Assembly (NCBI RefSeq): GCF_014297365.1
Contig: NZ_JACOQD010000007.1
Location: 1 to 64,000 of the forward strand
Direction: 5' to 3'
Source of the DNA: Winogradskyella echinorum
Lineage (GTDB): Bacteria; Bacteroidota; Bacteroidia; Flavobacteriales; Flavobacteriaceae
Length of the DNA: 64,000 nt
The notes below the pieces were generated by a model that saw nothing but the letters and a program-made list of their open reading frames with translations, was not told the origin of the DNA and made no database searches. Position 1 is the first letter of the stretch, and every line of letters starts with the position of its first letter. A program made the position numbers and the translations under genes. Positions 26,510-36,768 of this stretch are shown here, in pieces.

Positions 26510-27062
26510 GTAGTTCATCAAGTTGATTTCTAACCTTTTCACTATTCCAGTCTACAGCACCAGACTCATCAACAACAATTTCACCAGATTTATTAATAAT
26601 GAATGTCCTAGGAATAGAACCGGTTACAAGTTCACTTGGTGGCTGATCTAATGGTCTATAAACCTTAAAAGTAAACTCTTTCTTAGTCTTAAATTTATCT
26701 ACCGTTTTAAAATCATCATTAGTTATAAATAGAAACTCTACTTTATCCTTGTAATCATTATATAGTAACTGAAGACTAGGCATTTCTGCAATACATGGAG
26801 GACACCATGTTGCCCAAAAATTAACAAATACAACTTTATTTTTAGTATCGTTAAAATTGAGAATTTTATGATCATCTGATTTTAATTTCCAGTTAGAATA
26901 ACTTACAGAAACTCTCTCATCTATATCGATAATCGATGACTGATTTATATAACTTAATCCCTTGTGTAACAGTACTTGAATAGGCTGTCTAGTTTGCGGA
27001 ATAATAAGTATTAAAACGATGGCAAAAAAAATAATATTGCTTTTGGTAAGTTTACCTTTCAT
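26496..27062 (-). CDS. TlpA-like thioredoxin family protein
   Basis: 188 residues. An N-terminal hydrophobic anchor (residues about 8-22) is followed by a thioredoxin-like domain with active site FWATWCPPCIAEMP (CPPC near residues 86-89). Reducing or thiol-transfer activity in the periplasm is expected. It lies ten bases after the Crp/Fnr gene in the same direction, so the two probably form an operon. Confidence 0.87.
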   Translation of the reverse strand: MKGKLTKSNIIFFAIVLILIIPQTRQPIQVLLHKGLSYINQSSIIDIDERVSVSYSNWKLKSDDHKILNFNDTKNKVVFVNFWATWCPPCIAEMPSLQLLYNDYKDKVEFLFITNDDFKTVDKFKTKKEFTFKVYRPLDQPPSELVTGSIPRTFIINKSGEIVVDESGAVDWNSEKVRNQLDELLKAF

Positions 27063-27071
27063 TTATTAAAA

Positions 27072-27743
27072 TTATGCCGACGTCTTATAAATTCGGATTT
27101 GTTTACGGTTAAAATCTATAACCTTTTTTTCTTTTAATTCGTTCATTAAAATATTAAGAGTTGGCCTAGATACACCTATTAAACATGCAATATCCTTTTG
27201 AGTATATGGATGATTTATAATATGATCACCTGTTTTACTACAATCATAACCAAAATCTGTACAAAGCTCATTTAAAAATTCCATAAGTCTAGTTTTAGAA
27301 TCCTTAAAAAGTAAGAGCTGAAGACGACGCTCTAATTTTTTAAACTTAAGACCAATAAACTTATATATTCTTAGACTAAACGTTTTATTGTCTCGCATTA
27401 ATTCATGCATGGTATTTACACCAACAGGACATATAGATGTATTATTATCTAAAGACTGTGCAAATTCATCACGCTTTTCTTCACCCAATATGGCTTTTTC
27501 ACCAAAAAGCTCGCCTCTTTTTAAGATGGCTTTTACAACTTCTGTTCCATCTTCATTGTAATACCCAATCTTTACTTTTCCTTTTTCAATGAGATAAACC
27601 TTATTGGCTGCATCTTCTTCAAAATAAATATAATCACTTTTTTTATAGGCATCAAAATCGTGACAAGTCTTGTATTGCTTAAACTTATGAGGACATAACA
27701 AATTAAATAAATTCACATCCTCGAATATCCAAATGGTATTCAT
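27072..27743 (-). CDS. Crp/Fnr family transcriptional regulator
   Basis: 223 residues. An N-terminal cyclic-nucleotide-like beta-roll (VYLIEKGKVKIGYYNEDGTEVVKAILKRGELFGEKAILGEE, about residues 48-88) is followed by a C-terminal winged helix-turn-helix with recognition helix region YTQKDIACLIGVSRPTLNILMNEL. Cysteines at the N-terminus and at about residues 114 and 170-180 do not form a clear Fnr iron-sulphur pattern. It may control the adjacent tlpA gene or the nearby crt operon; this is not shown by the sequence. Confidence 0.85.
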   Translation of the reverse strand: MNTIWIFEDVNLFNLLCPHKFKQYKTCHDFDAYKKSDYIYFEEDAANKVYLIEKGKVKIGYYNEDGTEVVKAILKRGELFGEKAILGEEKRDEFAQSLDNNTSICPVGVNTMHELMRDNKTFSLRIYKFIGLKFKKLERRLQLLLFKDSKTRLMEFLNELCTDFGYDCSKTGDHIINHPYTQKDIACLIGVSRPTLNILMNELKEKKVIDFNRKQIRIYKTSA

Positions 27744-27807
27744 GACTAATAAAAGATTAATTGAGTTACATTTTTGTCGTTAAAAATTGAAAACCTTTCA
27801 GTTAAAA

Positions 27808-27842
27808 ACAAAAAAACTCCTAGCTGTTAAAACTAGGAGTTT
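27808..27842 (-). terminator. Terminator of the aconitase gene
   Basis: Stem AAACTCCTAG (27814-27823) with CTAGGAGTTT (27833-27842), ten perfect pairs and nine-base loop. On the minus strand it is followed by a T tract. It lies 24 bases after the aconitase stop. Confidence 0.85.
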
Positions 27843-27866
27843 AAATAAAACTTGTAATTGCTCTTT

Positions 27867-30134
27867 TTAAGCGTTTTCTTTCTTTATTAAATTTAAAGCA
27901 GAACCTTCATTATACCATTCAATTTGAGAATCGTTATAAGTATGATTTACTACAATTGTATCCGTACTTCCATCTGCATGGACTAGCTCGATATTTAATG
28001 GTTTACCTGGTGCAAACTCATTTAAATCTAAGAAGTTAAATGTATCATCTTCTTGAATAAGATCGTAATCTGCCTCATTTGCAAATGTTAGACCTAACAT
28101 TCCTTGTTTTTTAAGGTTAGTTTCATGAATACGTGCAAACGACTTAACAATTACCGCTACAACACCTAAATGTCTTGGTTCCATTGCTGCATGTTCTCTC
28201 GATGAACCTTCTCCATAATTATGGTCACCAACAACAATACTCTTTACACCAGCAGCTTTATAAGCTCTAGCAGTATCTGGCACACCAGCAAACTCACCAG
28301 TTAATTGATTTTTTACAAAATTTGTTTTCTTACCAAATGCATTTACTGCACCAATTAAACAGTTATTAGAAATATTATCTAAATGTCCTCTAAAACGTAA
28401 CCAAGGTCCAGCCATAGAAATATGGTCAGTTGTACATTTACCAAAGGCTTTTATTAAAAGTTTTGCTCCTTTAATTTCATTTCCTATAGGTTCAAATGGA
28501 GTTAATAATTGTAAACGCTCTGATGTTGGACTAACCGTTACTTCTACTCCACTACCATCTGCTACTGGCGCTAAGTAACCATTATCTTTAACTTCGAATC
28601 CTTTAGGAGGTAATTCCCATCCTGTAGGCTCATCGAACATTACTTCTTCACCATTTTCGTTAATTAACTTATCAGTCATTGGATTAAAATCTAAACGACC
28701 AGCAATAGCAATTGCAGCTGTTATTTCTGGTGAAGCAACAAAAGCATGTGTATTAGGATTACCATCTGCACGTTTAGCAAAGTTTCTATTAAATGAATGC
28801 ACAATGCTATTTTTTGGTGCATTTTTAGGATCGCTATATCTTGCCCATTGCCCAATACAAGGACCACAAGCATTCGTAAATATTTTAGCGTCTAAGTTTT
28901 CGAAAATATCTAAAAGACCATCGCGATCTGCTGTATAACGTACTTGTTCAGAACCTGGGTTAATCCCTAATTCTGCCTTCATTTTAATTCCTTTATCTAT
29001 CGCTTGTTGTGCTATAGAAGATGCTCTTGATAAATCTTCATAAGATGAATTTGTACAAGATCCAATTAAGCCCCATTCTACAGTAATAGGCCAATCGTTT
29101 GAAGTTGCCTTCTCTGTCATTGCGCTACCAACTGGTGTAGATAAATCTGGAGTAAATGGTCCATTTAATAATGGATTTAATTCTGATAAATCTATATCAA
29201 TAACTTGATCAAAGTATTGCTCTGGATTAGCATATACTTCTTCATCAGCTGTTAAATATGGTCTAATTTCGTTTGCTGCATCTGCAACATCAGCTCTATC
29301 AGTAGCACGTAAGTAACGTTCCATAGAATCGTCATATCCAAATGTTGAAGTTGTTGCTCCAATCTCAGCACCCATGTTACAAATAGTTCCTTTTCCTGTA
29401 CAAGACATTGAAGTTGCACCAGGTCCAAAATATTCTACAATTGCACCTGTTCCACCTTTTACCGTAAGTATATCTGCTACTTTTAAAATTACATCCTTAG
29501 GTGCTGTCCAACCAGAAAGTTTTCCTGTTAATCTTACACCAATCAATTTCGGGAATTTAAGTTCCCAAGCCATTCCAGCCATTACATCTACTGCATCAGC
29601 TCCTCCAACACCAATAGCTACCATTCCTAATCCACCAGCATTTACTGTATGAGAATCTGTACCAATCATCATTCCACCAGGAAAGGCATAATTTTCTAAT
29701 ACTACTTGGTGAATAATACCAGCACCTGGTTTCCAGAATCCGATACCATATTTATTAGAAACAGATTCTAAAAAATTAAATACTTCACTACTTGTACTAT
29801 TGGCATGTTTTAAATCTGCAGTTGCACCATCTTTAGCTTGTATTAAGTGATCGCAATGTACAGTCGTTGGCACAGCCACCTTAGCCTTACCAGCTTGCAT
29901 AAATTGCAATAAAGCCATTTGTGCAGTAGCATCTTGACAAGCAACACGGTCTGGAGCAAAATCTACATAGTCCTTACCTCTGGTAAAGGCTTTATTAGGT
30001 TTTCCGTCCCACAAATGAGAGTATAATATTTTTTCTGAAAGTGTTAATGGTTTTCCAACAATGTCTCTGGCAGCATCAACGCGCTCAGTCATGTTAGCAT
30101 AAACCTTTTTTATCATATCAATGTCAAAAGCCAT
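27867..30134 (-). CDS. Aconitate hydratase
   Basis: 755 residues, the mitochondrial-type aconitase length. Isomerises citrate and isocitrate in the TCA cycle with a [4Fe-4S] cluster. Cluster cysteines are visible in [14 protein letters not shown] and [10 protein letters not shown]. Substrate-binding [25 protein letters not shown] and the swivel-domain [19 protein letters not shown] are intact. It stands alone between the Crp/Fnr unit and the MoxR unit, with a promoter in the long gap upstream and a terminator downstream. Confidence 0.95.
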   Translation of the reverse strand: MAFDIDMIKKVYANMTERVDAARDIVGKPLTLSEKILYSHLWDGKPNKAFTRGKDYVDFAPDRVACQDATAQMALLQFMQAGKAKVAVPTTVHCDHLIQAKDGATADLKHANSTSSEVFNFLESVSNKYGIGFWKPGAGIIHQVVLENYAFPGGMMIGTDSHTVNAGGLGMVAIGVGGADAVDVMAGMAWELKFPKLIGVRLTGKLSGWTAPKDVILKVADILTVKGGTGAIVEYFGPGATSMSCTGKGTICNMGAEIGATTSTFGYDDSMERYLRATDRADVADAANEIRPYLTADEEVYANPEQYFDQVIDIDLSELNPLLNGPFTPDLSTPVGSAMTEKATSNDWPITVEWGLIGSCTNSSYEDLSRASSIAQQAIDKGIKMKAELGINPGSEQVRYTADRDGLLDIFENLDAKIFTNACGPCIGQWARYSDPKNAPKNSIVHSFNRNFAKRADGNPNTHAFVASPEITAAIAIAGRLDFNPMTDKLINENGEEVMFDEPTGWELPPKGFEVKDNGYLAPVADGSGVEVTVSPTSERLQLLTPFEPIGNEIKGAKLLIKAFGKCTTDHISMAGPWLRFRGHLDNISNNCLIGAVNAFGKKTNFVKNQLTGEFAGVPDTARAYKAAGVKSIVVGDHNYGEGSSREHAAMEPRHLGVVAVIVKSFARIHETNLKKQGMLGLTFANEADYDLIQEDDTFNFLDLNEFAPGKPLNIELVHADGSTDTIVVNHTYNDSQIEWYNEGSALNLIKKENA

Positions 30135-30534
30135 AAAGTATATTTAAGAGTTTGATAAATGTTTTTTTTAGCGACACAAATTTACAAATTATAAAGAGGA
30201 TTTAAAAATATGTAACGATTTTGGTTTTTCTCTGAATATAATTCATAAACTATATAATTCACTAACAATATTATAAACAATTAACAGTAAAACAGCAACT
30301 TAGCTATTAATTTAATAAATTGTCTTATTTAGAATTAATATGAATTTAATAATTTGATTTAGAAAACTGAATCAAAGTGATAAATGTTAGCACTTTTATA
30401 GTGACTATAGAAAAGGTTATATTGTTAAATTCAACAACAATAAGTACTAATTATTAACCAAAATAAAACAACGAAAATAGGAAATTGAAAACCGGTAAAT
30501 CAAGAATTAAACCTATTAAATAAGAGCTTATTTC
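30135..30534. other. 400-base gap upstream of the aconitase gene
   Basis: Very AT-rich and without a supported gene on either strand. The acn promoter elements lie near 30177-30207. A perfect 16-base palindrome AAATAAGAGCTTATTT (30518-30533) touches the end of moxR and could help end its transcript. The rest (about 30210-30515) shows no clear RNA fold or repeat. Confidence 0.5.
30177..30207 (-). promoter_or_regulatory. Probable promoter of the aconitase gene
   Basis: On the minus strand TAAATTTG (30177-30184) matches TAnnTTTG and TTTT (30204-30207) sits 19 bases upstream instead of TTTG. The ATG is 43 bases further. Confidence 0.5.
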
Positions 30535-31488
30535 TTAGAATAAACTTTCAATAATTTTTTCGTCAGTAATACCTTCGGCTTCCGCTTTGTAATTTTTGAT
30601 AATTCTGTGTCTTAGTATACCTGTTGCAACAGCTTGAATATTTTCTATATCTGGTGAAAATTTACCATGTGTAGCTGCATGTGTTTTCGCTGCTAGAATT
30701 AAATTTTGGGATGCTCTTGGACCTGCTCCCCAATCTACAAACTCTTTTACGATATCTGCAGCAGTATCTGCTTTAGGTCTTGTTTTTCCAACCAGAGTAA
30801 CAGCATATTCAATAACATTATCTGCTACAGGAATACGACGAATTACATTCTGAAAATCTATAATTTCTCGTGCAGTAAACAGTGCATTAACAGATAACTG
30901 AATATCTGTTGTAGTTGCTTTTACAACATCTACCTCTTCTTTAAAAGATGGATATTCTAAATTTATTGCAAACATAAAACGATCTAACTGCGCTTCTGGT
31001 AAAGGATAAGTTCCTTCTTGCTCAATTGGGTTTTGTGTTGCTAAAACAAAATAAGGTAAATTTAATTTATACTGATGTCCTGCCACAGTAACCGAACGCT
31101 CTTGCATTGCTTCTAATAATGCAGCTTGGGTTTTTGGTGGTGTTCGGTTAATCTCATCTGCTAAAATGATATTAGCGAATATTGGCCCTTTTATAAATTT
31201 AAATTGACGATTTTCATCTAATATCTCACTACCTAATATATCACTAGGCATTAAATCTGGTGTAAATTGAATACGCTTAAAATCTAGACCTAAGGCTTGT
31301 GCAATGGTATTTACCATCAAGGTTTTAGCCAAACCAGGTACACCAATTAAAAGTGAATGTCCACCAGAAAATATAGAAATTAAGATTTGGTTTACAACAT
31401 CCTCCTGACCAATAATAACTTTTGCAATTTCTTGTTTTAGAGCGTCGTATTTTTTGACAAAATTTTCTATTACAGCAACATCAGACAT
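30535..31488 (-). CDS. MoxR family AAA ATPase
   Basis: 317 residues. Walker A GVPGLAKTLM (about residues 46-55), Walker B IILADEINRTPPKTQAALLEAMQE, sensor ATQNPIEQEGTYPLPEAQLDRF, all typical of MoxR chaperone-like ATPases. MoxR proteins usually act with VWA/DUF58 proteins, but no such partner is next to it. Instead it is the last gene of a unit of three peptidyl-prolyl isomerase genes (three-base gap). Confidence 0.92.
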   Translation of the reverse strand: MSDVAVIENFVKKYDALKQEIAKVIIGQEDVVNQILISIFSGGHSLLIGVPGLAKTLMVNTIAQALGLDFKRIQFTPDLMPSDILGSEILDENRQFKFIKGPIFANIILADEINRTPPKTQAALLEAMQERSVTVAGHQYKLNLPYFVLATQNPIEQEGTYPLPEAQLDRFMFAINLEYPSFKEEVDVVKATTTDIQLSVNALFTAREIIDFQNVIRRIPVADNVIEYAVTLVGKTRPKADTAADIVKEFVDWGAGPRASQNLILAAKTHAATHGKFSPDIENIQAVATGILRHRIIKNYKAEAEGITDEKIIESLF

Positions 31489-31491
31489 ATA

Positions 31492-32916
31492 CTATTGATT
31501 TTTTAACCAGTTATTTTGAAAATCGCAGTCTCTGTATTCGCCATTAATTTTAATATACGTTTCCGTTATTGTCTTTTTTTGCCATTTTCCAATAGCTTCA
31601 ACTTGTTTATCTTGTAAGGCTAAATCTTTTATCTTAAGGTAATCTCTAGCAAAATCTGCTTTATGATCATCTATTCTATCAGTAACAGTTAAAATCTTAA
31701 ATTTTAATCTATTTATACGATCTGCATCTTCAATAACCGGACTAATTTCACCATCCTTTAAACCTTGAATTTGAGTATATAACTCTGTATCCATTTTTGT
31801 TAATTCAAAATTAAAATCTTGAGTTGTCGGGTTGGTCATTTGGCCATCTTCGAATTTAGTTTTTTCCTCATCACTAAATTCTCTTGCTGCTTGTGCAAAT
31901 GTTAAGGTACCATCTACAATTTTAGATCTTACCATATCTATCTCGTCTTTTGCTTTTTGTATAGCATCTTGAGTTAATTCTGGTCGCAATAAAATATGTC
32001 TTACATCGTATACTTGGCCTCTAATTTTTTCGAGATATATAATATGATATCCAAAGTCGGTTTCAAAAGGTTCAGAAATTTCACCTTCTTGTAATGAAAA
32101 TGCTACATCTCTAAACTCTTTAACCATTCTTGGTTGTTTTCTATTTAACTGATATAAACCACCATTAGATTTAGAGGCAGCGTCGTCTGAATACACTAGC
32201 ACTTTAGTAGTAAAACTCGATCCGTTTTCTACATCTTTTTTAAATCCTTTTAATTTATCTATAACAGCTTGCTTCGCTTCTTCTGTAACTTCTGGAATAA
32301 TAACGATTTCGGCTAATTTAAGTTCTGTACCAAATATTGGTCTTTCGTCTTCAGGAATACTATTGAAAAATTGTCTTACTTCTTCTGGTGTAACTTCAAT
32401 CTCATCAGTTATCTTTTTTCTCATTTCTTGCGCTAGGTATGCATTTTTATTAATCTCATACATCTCCTCTCTAAGCGCTTCTTCAGAATCCTTTTTGTAG
32501 AATTCAATTAAATCGTCAATTCCTTTATTAGCTTGTGCTAACATACCCTGTATTTGCTGATCTACAAGTCCTTGTATATATAATTCATTTACTAATACAC
32601 TATCTTGTATCGCTTGGTGCGCATATAATTTACCTTCTAGTAAACTACCAAAAAGTTCGCAACGTGTTACGTCTTTTAAATCTGCTCCTTGAGCTTCTAA
32701 TTGCGCGATTTCTCTGTCTAAATCAGATTCTAAAAGAATAAAATCTCCTACTACTGCTGCTACTCCGTCTGCTTTAACGCGCGATTTATTTACAACAGTA
32801 TCTTTTGCTTTTTCAATTTTAGGTTTTTCTTCATCAATGATTTCTTGAGCATTGATAAAGTTGAAGGATATAAAGCAAACTAAAACTAGTGCTTTAATTA
32901 TAAATTTGGAATTCAT
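31492..32916 (-). CDS. SurA-like peptidyl-prolyl isomerase
   Basis: 474 residues from the ATG at 32916 (MNSKFIIKALVLVCFISFNFINAQ, a signal peptide); an upstream in-frame start would bury the signal. A SurA-type N-terminal region (VKADGVAAVVGDFILLESDLDREIAQLEAQG) precedes two parvulin domains. The second is clear: GYHIIYLEKIRGQVYDVRHILLRPEL. It should be a periplasmic chaperone for outer-membrane proteins. It overlaps the upstream lipoprotein gene by 23 bases. Confidence 0.88.
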   Translation of the reverse strand: MNSKFIIKALVLVCFISFNFINAQEIIDEEKPKIEKAKDTVVNKSRVKADGVAAVVGDFILLESDLDREIAQLEAQGADLKDVTRCELFGSLLEGKLYAHQAIQDSVLVNELYIQGLVDQQIQGMLAQANKGIDDLIEFYKKDSEEALREEMYEINKNAYLAQEMRKKITDEIEVTPEEVRQFFNSIPEDERPIFGTELKLAEIVIIPEVTEEAKQAVIDKLKGFKKDVENGSSFTTKVLVYSDDAASKSNGGLYQLNRKQPRMVKEFRDVAFSLQEGEISEPFETDFGYHIIYLEKIRGQVYDVRHILLRPELTQDAIQKAKDEIDMVRSKIVDGTLTFAQAAREFSDEEKTKFEDGQMTNPTTQDFNFELTKMDTELYTQIQGLKDGEISPVIEDADRINRLKFKILTVTDRIDDHKADFARDYLKIKDLALQDKQVEAIGKWQKKTITETYIKINGEYRDCDFQNNWLKNQ

Positions 32917-33751
32917 TGTTTTTAATGGCATCTTTTGTAATATCATTTTTGAGTTGCTTGATGAGCTCTAATTTTCTCTTGTTTATAACAATTTGTTCTA
33001 TTGAAGTATTAACGTAATCTAAAGGCGCATAGTCGTTTTGAAGGCGCACATCATTTACTTGCACCAAATATAGGTTTAATGAATCTTTGAGTTGTACATA
33101 ATTAGATTTTTTTAACAGTTGATTTTTATTTTCAAGTGTTATAACAGGAACTTTTTCTGCAACCTGACTATATTTTATCCAAATTGAATCATTTAAAGAA
33201 TAAGACTTAAACTGTACCGAAATAGAATCTAAATAACGTTTGTCCTTAACATTAAATCGTTTAAACCTATTCTTAATACTATCTACATCTATAGGATTTA
33301 ATGGTAAACTAATATATCTAAACTGCAATAAATCGTCATTAAGTTTAAAGGATTCTTTATTGGCTTCATAAAACACTTTGGCCTCGTCGGCCTGTACAAT
33401 AGTATCTATATTTTTTTTAACTAATCCTTCTAGGTAAGCTTTTATATATAAGTCATTCCTATACTGTTCTACGAGCTTTGAAAATTCGTTTTGCTTTTCT
33501 TCAGAAAGGTTTACCAAAGCACCATCCATGAGTAACAATTGTCTTGCCCAACGATCTACATATGCATTTACCAAAAGTGTGCTATCTTCTTTCGATGCTC
33601 CTTTAGGTACAACATCTTCAATATCTTCTTTGTACAGATAAGCATCATTAACTCTAGCTATTGGTGCACGATCATCTGCAGATTTAAAATAACTGCAACT
33701 CGTCGCCAAAACGCAAATAATGAGTATGTAGAATATTTGTTTCAAAAACAA
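32894..33751 (-). CDS. SurA-like periplasmic lipoprotein
   Basis: 285 residues with signal peptide and lipobox (ILIICVLATSC, Cys near residue 19). ARVNDAYLYKEDIEDVVPKGASKEDSTLLVNAYVDRWARQLLL is the SurA N-terminal chaperone pattern. The remainder lacks a convincing parvulin catalytic domain, so it may be a chaperone without isomerase activity. It lies between two parvulin genes, one base from the upstream gene and overlapping the downstream one. Confidence 0.75.
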   Translation of the reverse strand: MFLKQIFYILIICVLATSCSYFKSADDRAPIARVNDAYLYKEDIEDVVPKGASKEDSTLLVNAYVDRWARQLLLMDGALVNLSEEKQNEFSKLVEQYRNDLYIKAYLEGLVKKNIDTIVQADEAKVFYEANKESFKLNDDLLQFRYISLPLNPIDVDSIKNRFKRFNVKDKRYLDSISVQFKSYSLNDSIWIKYSQVAEKVPVITLENKNQLLKKSNYVQLKDSLNLYLVQVNDVRLQNDYAPLDYVNTSIEQIVINKRKLELIKQLKNDITKDAIKNNEFQIYN

Positions 33752-35695
33752 TTATTTTTTGATTTTAGCCTTTACAGCTTTTAATGCCTTTTTATTGACT
33801 TCTACCTTATAACGCTTGTGTAAATCGTCAATCCAATTAGCTTCGATTTCTGCCTGATAATCATTAATAACATTTCCTTTAGCTTCCTCTAACGTTTTAG
33901 TGCCGGCTGGTAATATAGCCTTTACATCTATAACGTGAAACGCTTCGTTATGTTGATAGATTTTTGATACTCCTTTTTCAGTTTCAAAATTGGTAGGTAG
34001 TTTGTCGTCATTAATGTTATAAGTACCTTTTGTAAAAATAACGTTTTGCTTTCCGTCTGTATTTAATGCCTCGTTAATTTCTTCTTCAGATTTTCCTTTA
34101 TTCATCATTTTAAGGATCTTCTTAGCATTAGTCTCGTCTGCGGACGATGCCATTACAATATCTACTCTATCTTTCCATTGATAGTTAACTTTATTTTTAT
34201 TGTAAAACGCTTCTAATCCAACTGAATCTTTTGACGCTTTATTCCAAATTTCTTTTTCCATTAAGTCAAATAACAGTAATCCGTCTCTGTATTCTTTGAG
34301 AATATTTGCAAAGTCTTCATTCTCTAACTCTAAATTATCTTCTCTGAATTGAAGGATTGATTTTTCGAAAAAAGAATCAAACTCCTTTTCTATTAGAATA
34401 GAAGGCGATACTGTTTTACCTGCATATATACGTTGCGCAGACATAAGATGACGACCAAATTCATTGTACGTAAATGCTCTTTGGTTTACGGAAAAAATAG
34501 TTTTATCTTTTTGAAAATCGTCTGGTAATCTCCAAGAACGTCCAAAAAACTCATTAGATATAATACCTTCAAAATAGGTCTTAGCTTCCGAGTTATAAGT
34601 AATATTATAACGCTTTTTAAGTTCATTAACCATGGCGTTATTGATGAGTTTAGATCTTGTGTCTCTTTTCACCTTATTCTCCAAAGAAGGTTTTAAGTCA
34701 TCAAACGATTGTAATGGTTTTAAATTAATGCGTTTTACAATGTGCCATCCATAGGCTGTTTTAAATGGCTTACTAACATCACCATCTGCCTTTAGAGAAA
34801 ATGCCTCATTTTCAAATTCTTCAGAACTTAGTTGTCCGCTTTTAAAAGGTGATAACTTTCCGCCTCTATTAGAAGAACTCTTATCATCCGAAAATTGTTT
34901 TGCCAAAGCATCAAAACTTTCTCCTTGGTTTAGTTTTTTATAAATATCATTAATACGTTGCTCTGGGTCTAAAAGGGAATCTTTTTGGTTTAGAGCTACC
35001 ATTATATGAGCAGCAGTTACTGTACCTCTAGATGCTCTTTTGTCTTTTACCCATACCACGTGGTATCCAAATGGAGTTCTAAAAGGCATAGAAATCTCAC
35101 CCTTTGGGGTGTTATATGCTGCATTTTCAAAATCGTACACCATTTTAAATGCTGAGAAATATCCTAAATCTTCAAGAAAAATAGTCTCTCCGTTATGCAT
35201 ATCTGCTTTAACTTTATCAAAGCCTTCTTTTAAAGCACGCTTACGTAATGCTAAAACCTCATTGTAAGCTTTTATGGTATCTTTTTCTGTATCTGCCAAT
35301 CGAACTAAAATATGCGAAGCATTAATATCTTGCTTACTACGATCGTAGGCTTCTTTTACCAAAACATCTGTTACCTTATTTTCGGATAAATAGTTTTTAG
35401 TGAGTTGTTTTTTATAACGTAAAAACTCACGTTGATATTTAGCATCTTCGTGTAACTTTAATCGTTTTGCTTCTTTAAGTTTTAGTTGATACTCTGTAAA
35501 CAATTTTAAGTAACCATCAATGTCTTTTTGGCTTTCGTCCTTTACTAAATCTAAGTTTTTATTATAAACACGTAAAAACTCCGACGTCATTATAGATTCT
35601 CCATCAACCTTAAGAAGTTCTTGGTCTTTATCTTGAGAAAAAGAAAAATTAAGCGCAAATAGCACTAGGATCAAACATTTCAATTTAATACTCAT
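33752..35695 (-). CDS. Peptidyl-prolyl isomerase with two parvulin domains
   Basis: 647 residues from ATG 35695; a TTG two codons upstream is also possible. Signal peptide MSIKLKCLILVLFALNFSFS. Two PpiC-type domains follow: one around DINASHILVRLADTEKD...FGYHVVWVKDKRA (about residues 120-225) and one around TAAHIMVAL...AYGWHIVKRINL (about 230-335). The C-terminal half adds a SurA-like helical region and a third degenerate domain. First gene of the unit PPIase-lipoprotein-PPIase-MoxR. Confidence 0.9.
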   Translation of the reverse strand: MSIKLKCLILVLFALNFSFSQDKDQELLKVDGESIMTSEFLRVYNKNLDLVKDESQKDIDGYLKLFTEYQLKLKEAKRLKLHEDAKYQREFLRYKKQLTKNYLSENKVTDVLVKEAYDRSKQDINASHILVRLADTEKDTIKAYNEVLALRKRALKEGFDKVKADMHNGETIFLEDLGYFSAFKMVYDFENAAYNTPKGEISMPFRTPFGYHVVWVKDKRASRGTVTAAHIMVALNQKDSLLDPEQRINDIYKKLNQGESFDALAKQFSDDKSSSNRGGKLSPFKSGQLSSEEFENEAFSLKADGDVSKPFKTAYGWHIVKRINLKPLQSFDDLKPSLENKVKRDTRSKLINNAMVNELKKRYNITYNSEAKTYFEGIISNEFFGRSWRLPDDFQKDKTIFSVNQRAFTYNEFGRHLMSAQRIYAGKTVSPSILIEKEFDSFFEKSILQFREDNLELENEDFANILKEYRDGLLLFDLMEKEIWNKASKDSVGLEAFYNKNKVNYQWKDRVDIVMASSADETNAKKILKMMNKGKSEEEINEALNTDGKQNVIFTKGTYNINDDKLPTNFETEKGVSKIYQHNEAFHVIDVKAILPAGTKTLEEAKGNVINDYQAEIEANWIDDLHKRYKVEVNKKALKAVKAKIKK

Positions 35696-35944
35696 AATCA
35701 ATCTTCTTTAATATTGCGATTATTCATTTTTTTGAAGCTGAGCAAAAATAACATAAATAGCTTATTTAGCAAGATGAAACTACTCCATTATTTTGGCGTA
35801 AAAGACAATATATGTAGTAAAAATCATACCAAGTTCAAAGGTATATATCTACTATCGTCTATTTAAACAATTAAAAAGGTATAAACGTCGATAAGATTAA
35901 ACTATTGCAGGTTGTTTTTATACTTTTATTAAAACGCATTAAAA

Positions 35945-36400
35945 ATGACCTATACCACAGAAATCATCATTGAAAAGCCTATTGATATGGTTATTCAAAA
36001 ATTAGACTCTACCGAAAACATGAAGCATTGGCAAGAGGGTTTAAAAAATGCTGAGCACATTTCTGGTACTCCTGGTGAGCTTGGTGCAAAAATGAAGCTA
36101 TATTACGACTTTGGTAAACGAAAAATGGAAATTATTGAAACGATTACAAAGCAAGATTTCCCAAACGAGTTTCATGCTACTTATACTACAAAAGGTGTAA
36201 GAAATATTCAAGAAAATCATTTTGAAAGTACTGATAGTGGTTTTACAAAATGGGTTGCTAAAAACGAATTTCAACCCACTAACTTTGTAATGAGTATGAT
36301 GCTATTTTTAATGCCAAGCGCTTTTAAAAAACAGACGAAAACTTATATGACCAATTTTAAAAACTTTGTTGAACACGGAACTTCAGTCTCTAATGCGTAA
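35945..36400 (+). CDS. SRPBCC (START-like) family protein
   Basis: 151 residues, single START/Bet v 1-like ligand-binding domain: TTEIIIEKPIDMVIQKLDSTENMKHWQEGLKNAEHISGTPGELGAKMKLYYDFGKRKMEIIETI. No signal peptide. The ligand is unknown. It overlaps the following short gene by eight bases, and together they sit just upstream of the TetR unit. Confidence 0.8.
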   Translation: MTYTTEIIIEKPIDMVIQKLDSTENMKHWQEGLKNAEHISGTPGELGAKMKLYYDFGKRKMEIIETITKQDFPNEFHATYTTKGVRNIQENHFESTDSGFTKWVAKNEFQPTNFVMSMMLFLMPSAFKKQTKTYMTNFKNFVEHGTSVSNA

Positions 36401-36632
36401 ACTAAAATTAATCTGGGATTTTAAAGGTCCTGTAAGTCAAAAAACTGCCGAACATCATTTAATTCACCTTAAAGAATACATAAACCTTAATGGGTTAGAT
36501 ATTACAATTACTGGCACTGAAACCTTCAGCGAAATGCATAGTATCGCCTATTTAGTGGTAGATGAATCTGAAATGAAACCCATACGAGACGCTTTAAAAC
36601 CGCATAGAGGACAAGTCTATTCTGTATCTTAA
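36393..36632 (+). CDS. Small conserved-looking protein of unknown function
   Basis: 79 residues from ATG 36393, which overlaps the stop of the SRPBCC gene (ATG-to-TAA overlap of eight bases), suggesting translational coupling. The sequence MRKLKLIWDFKGPVSQKTAEHHLIHLKEYINLNGLD...GQVYSVS has a ferredoxin-like alpha/beta pattern and no signal peptide. I do not recognise the family. The frame also opens earlier (36366), but the ATG is preferred. Confidence 0.6.
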   Translation: MRKLKLIWDFKGPVSQKTAEHHLIHLKEYINLNGLDITITGTETFSEMHSIAYLVVDESEMKPIRDALKPHRGQVYSVS

Positions 36633-36728
36633 TTATAGCAATTGTATTTAAATAAATTCCTAAATTTTATGGAATTTCGGAATAATGTTCATCCTAAAAA
36701 ACTAAATAAAAGTTAAATTATTTTTTAT

Positions 36729-36748
36729 TACTAACCGATTGTTTAGTT
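36729..36748. promoter_or_regulatory. TetR operator at its own promoter
   Basis: TACTAACC-GATT-GTTTAGTT: right half identical to the site at 37351, left half degenerate. The -7 element TAGTTTTG (36744-36751) overlaps the right half, so bound repressor would block the promoter. Start codon of the regulator is at 36769. Confidence 0.7.
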
Positions 36749-36768
36749 TTGTAATGTAATTAGAAATA

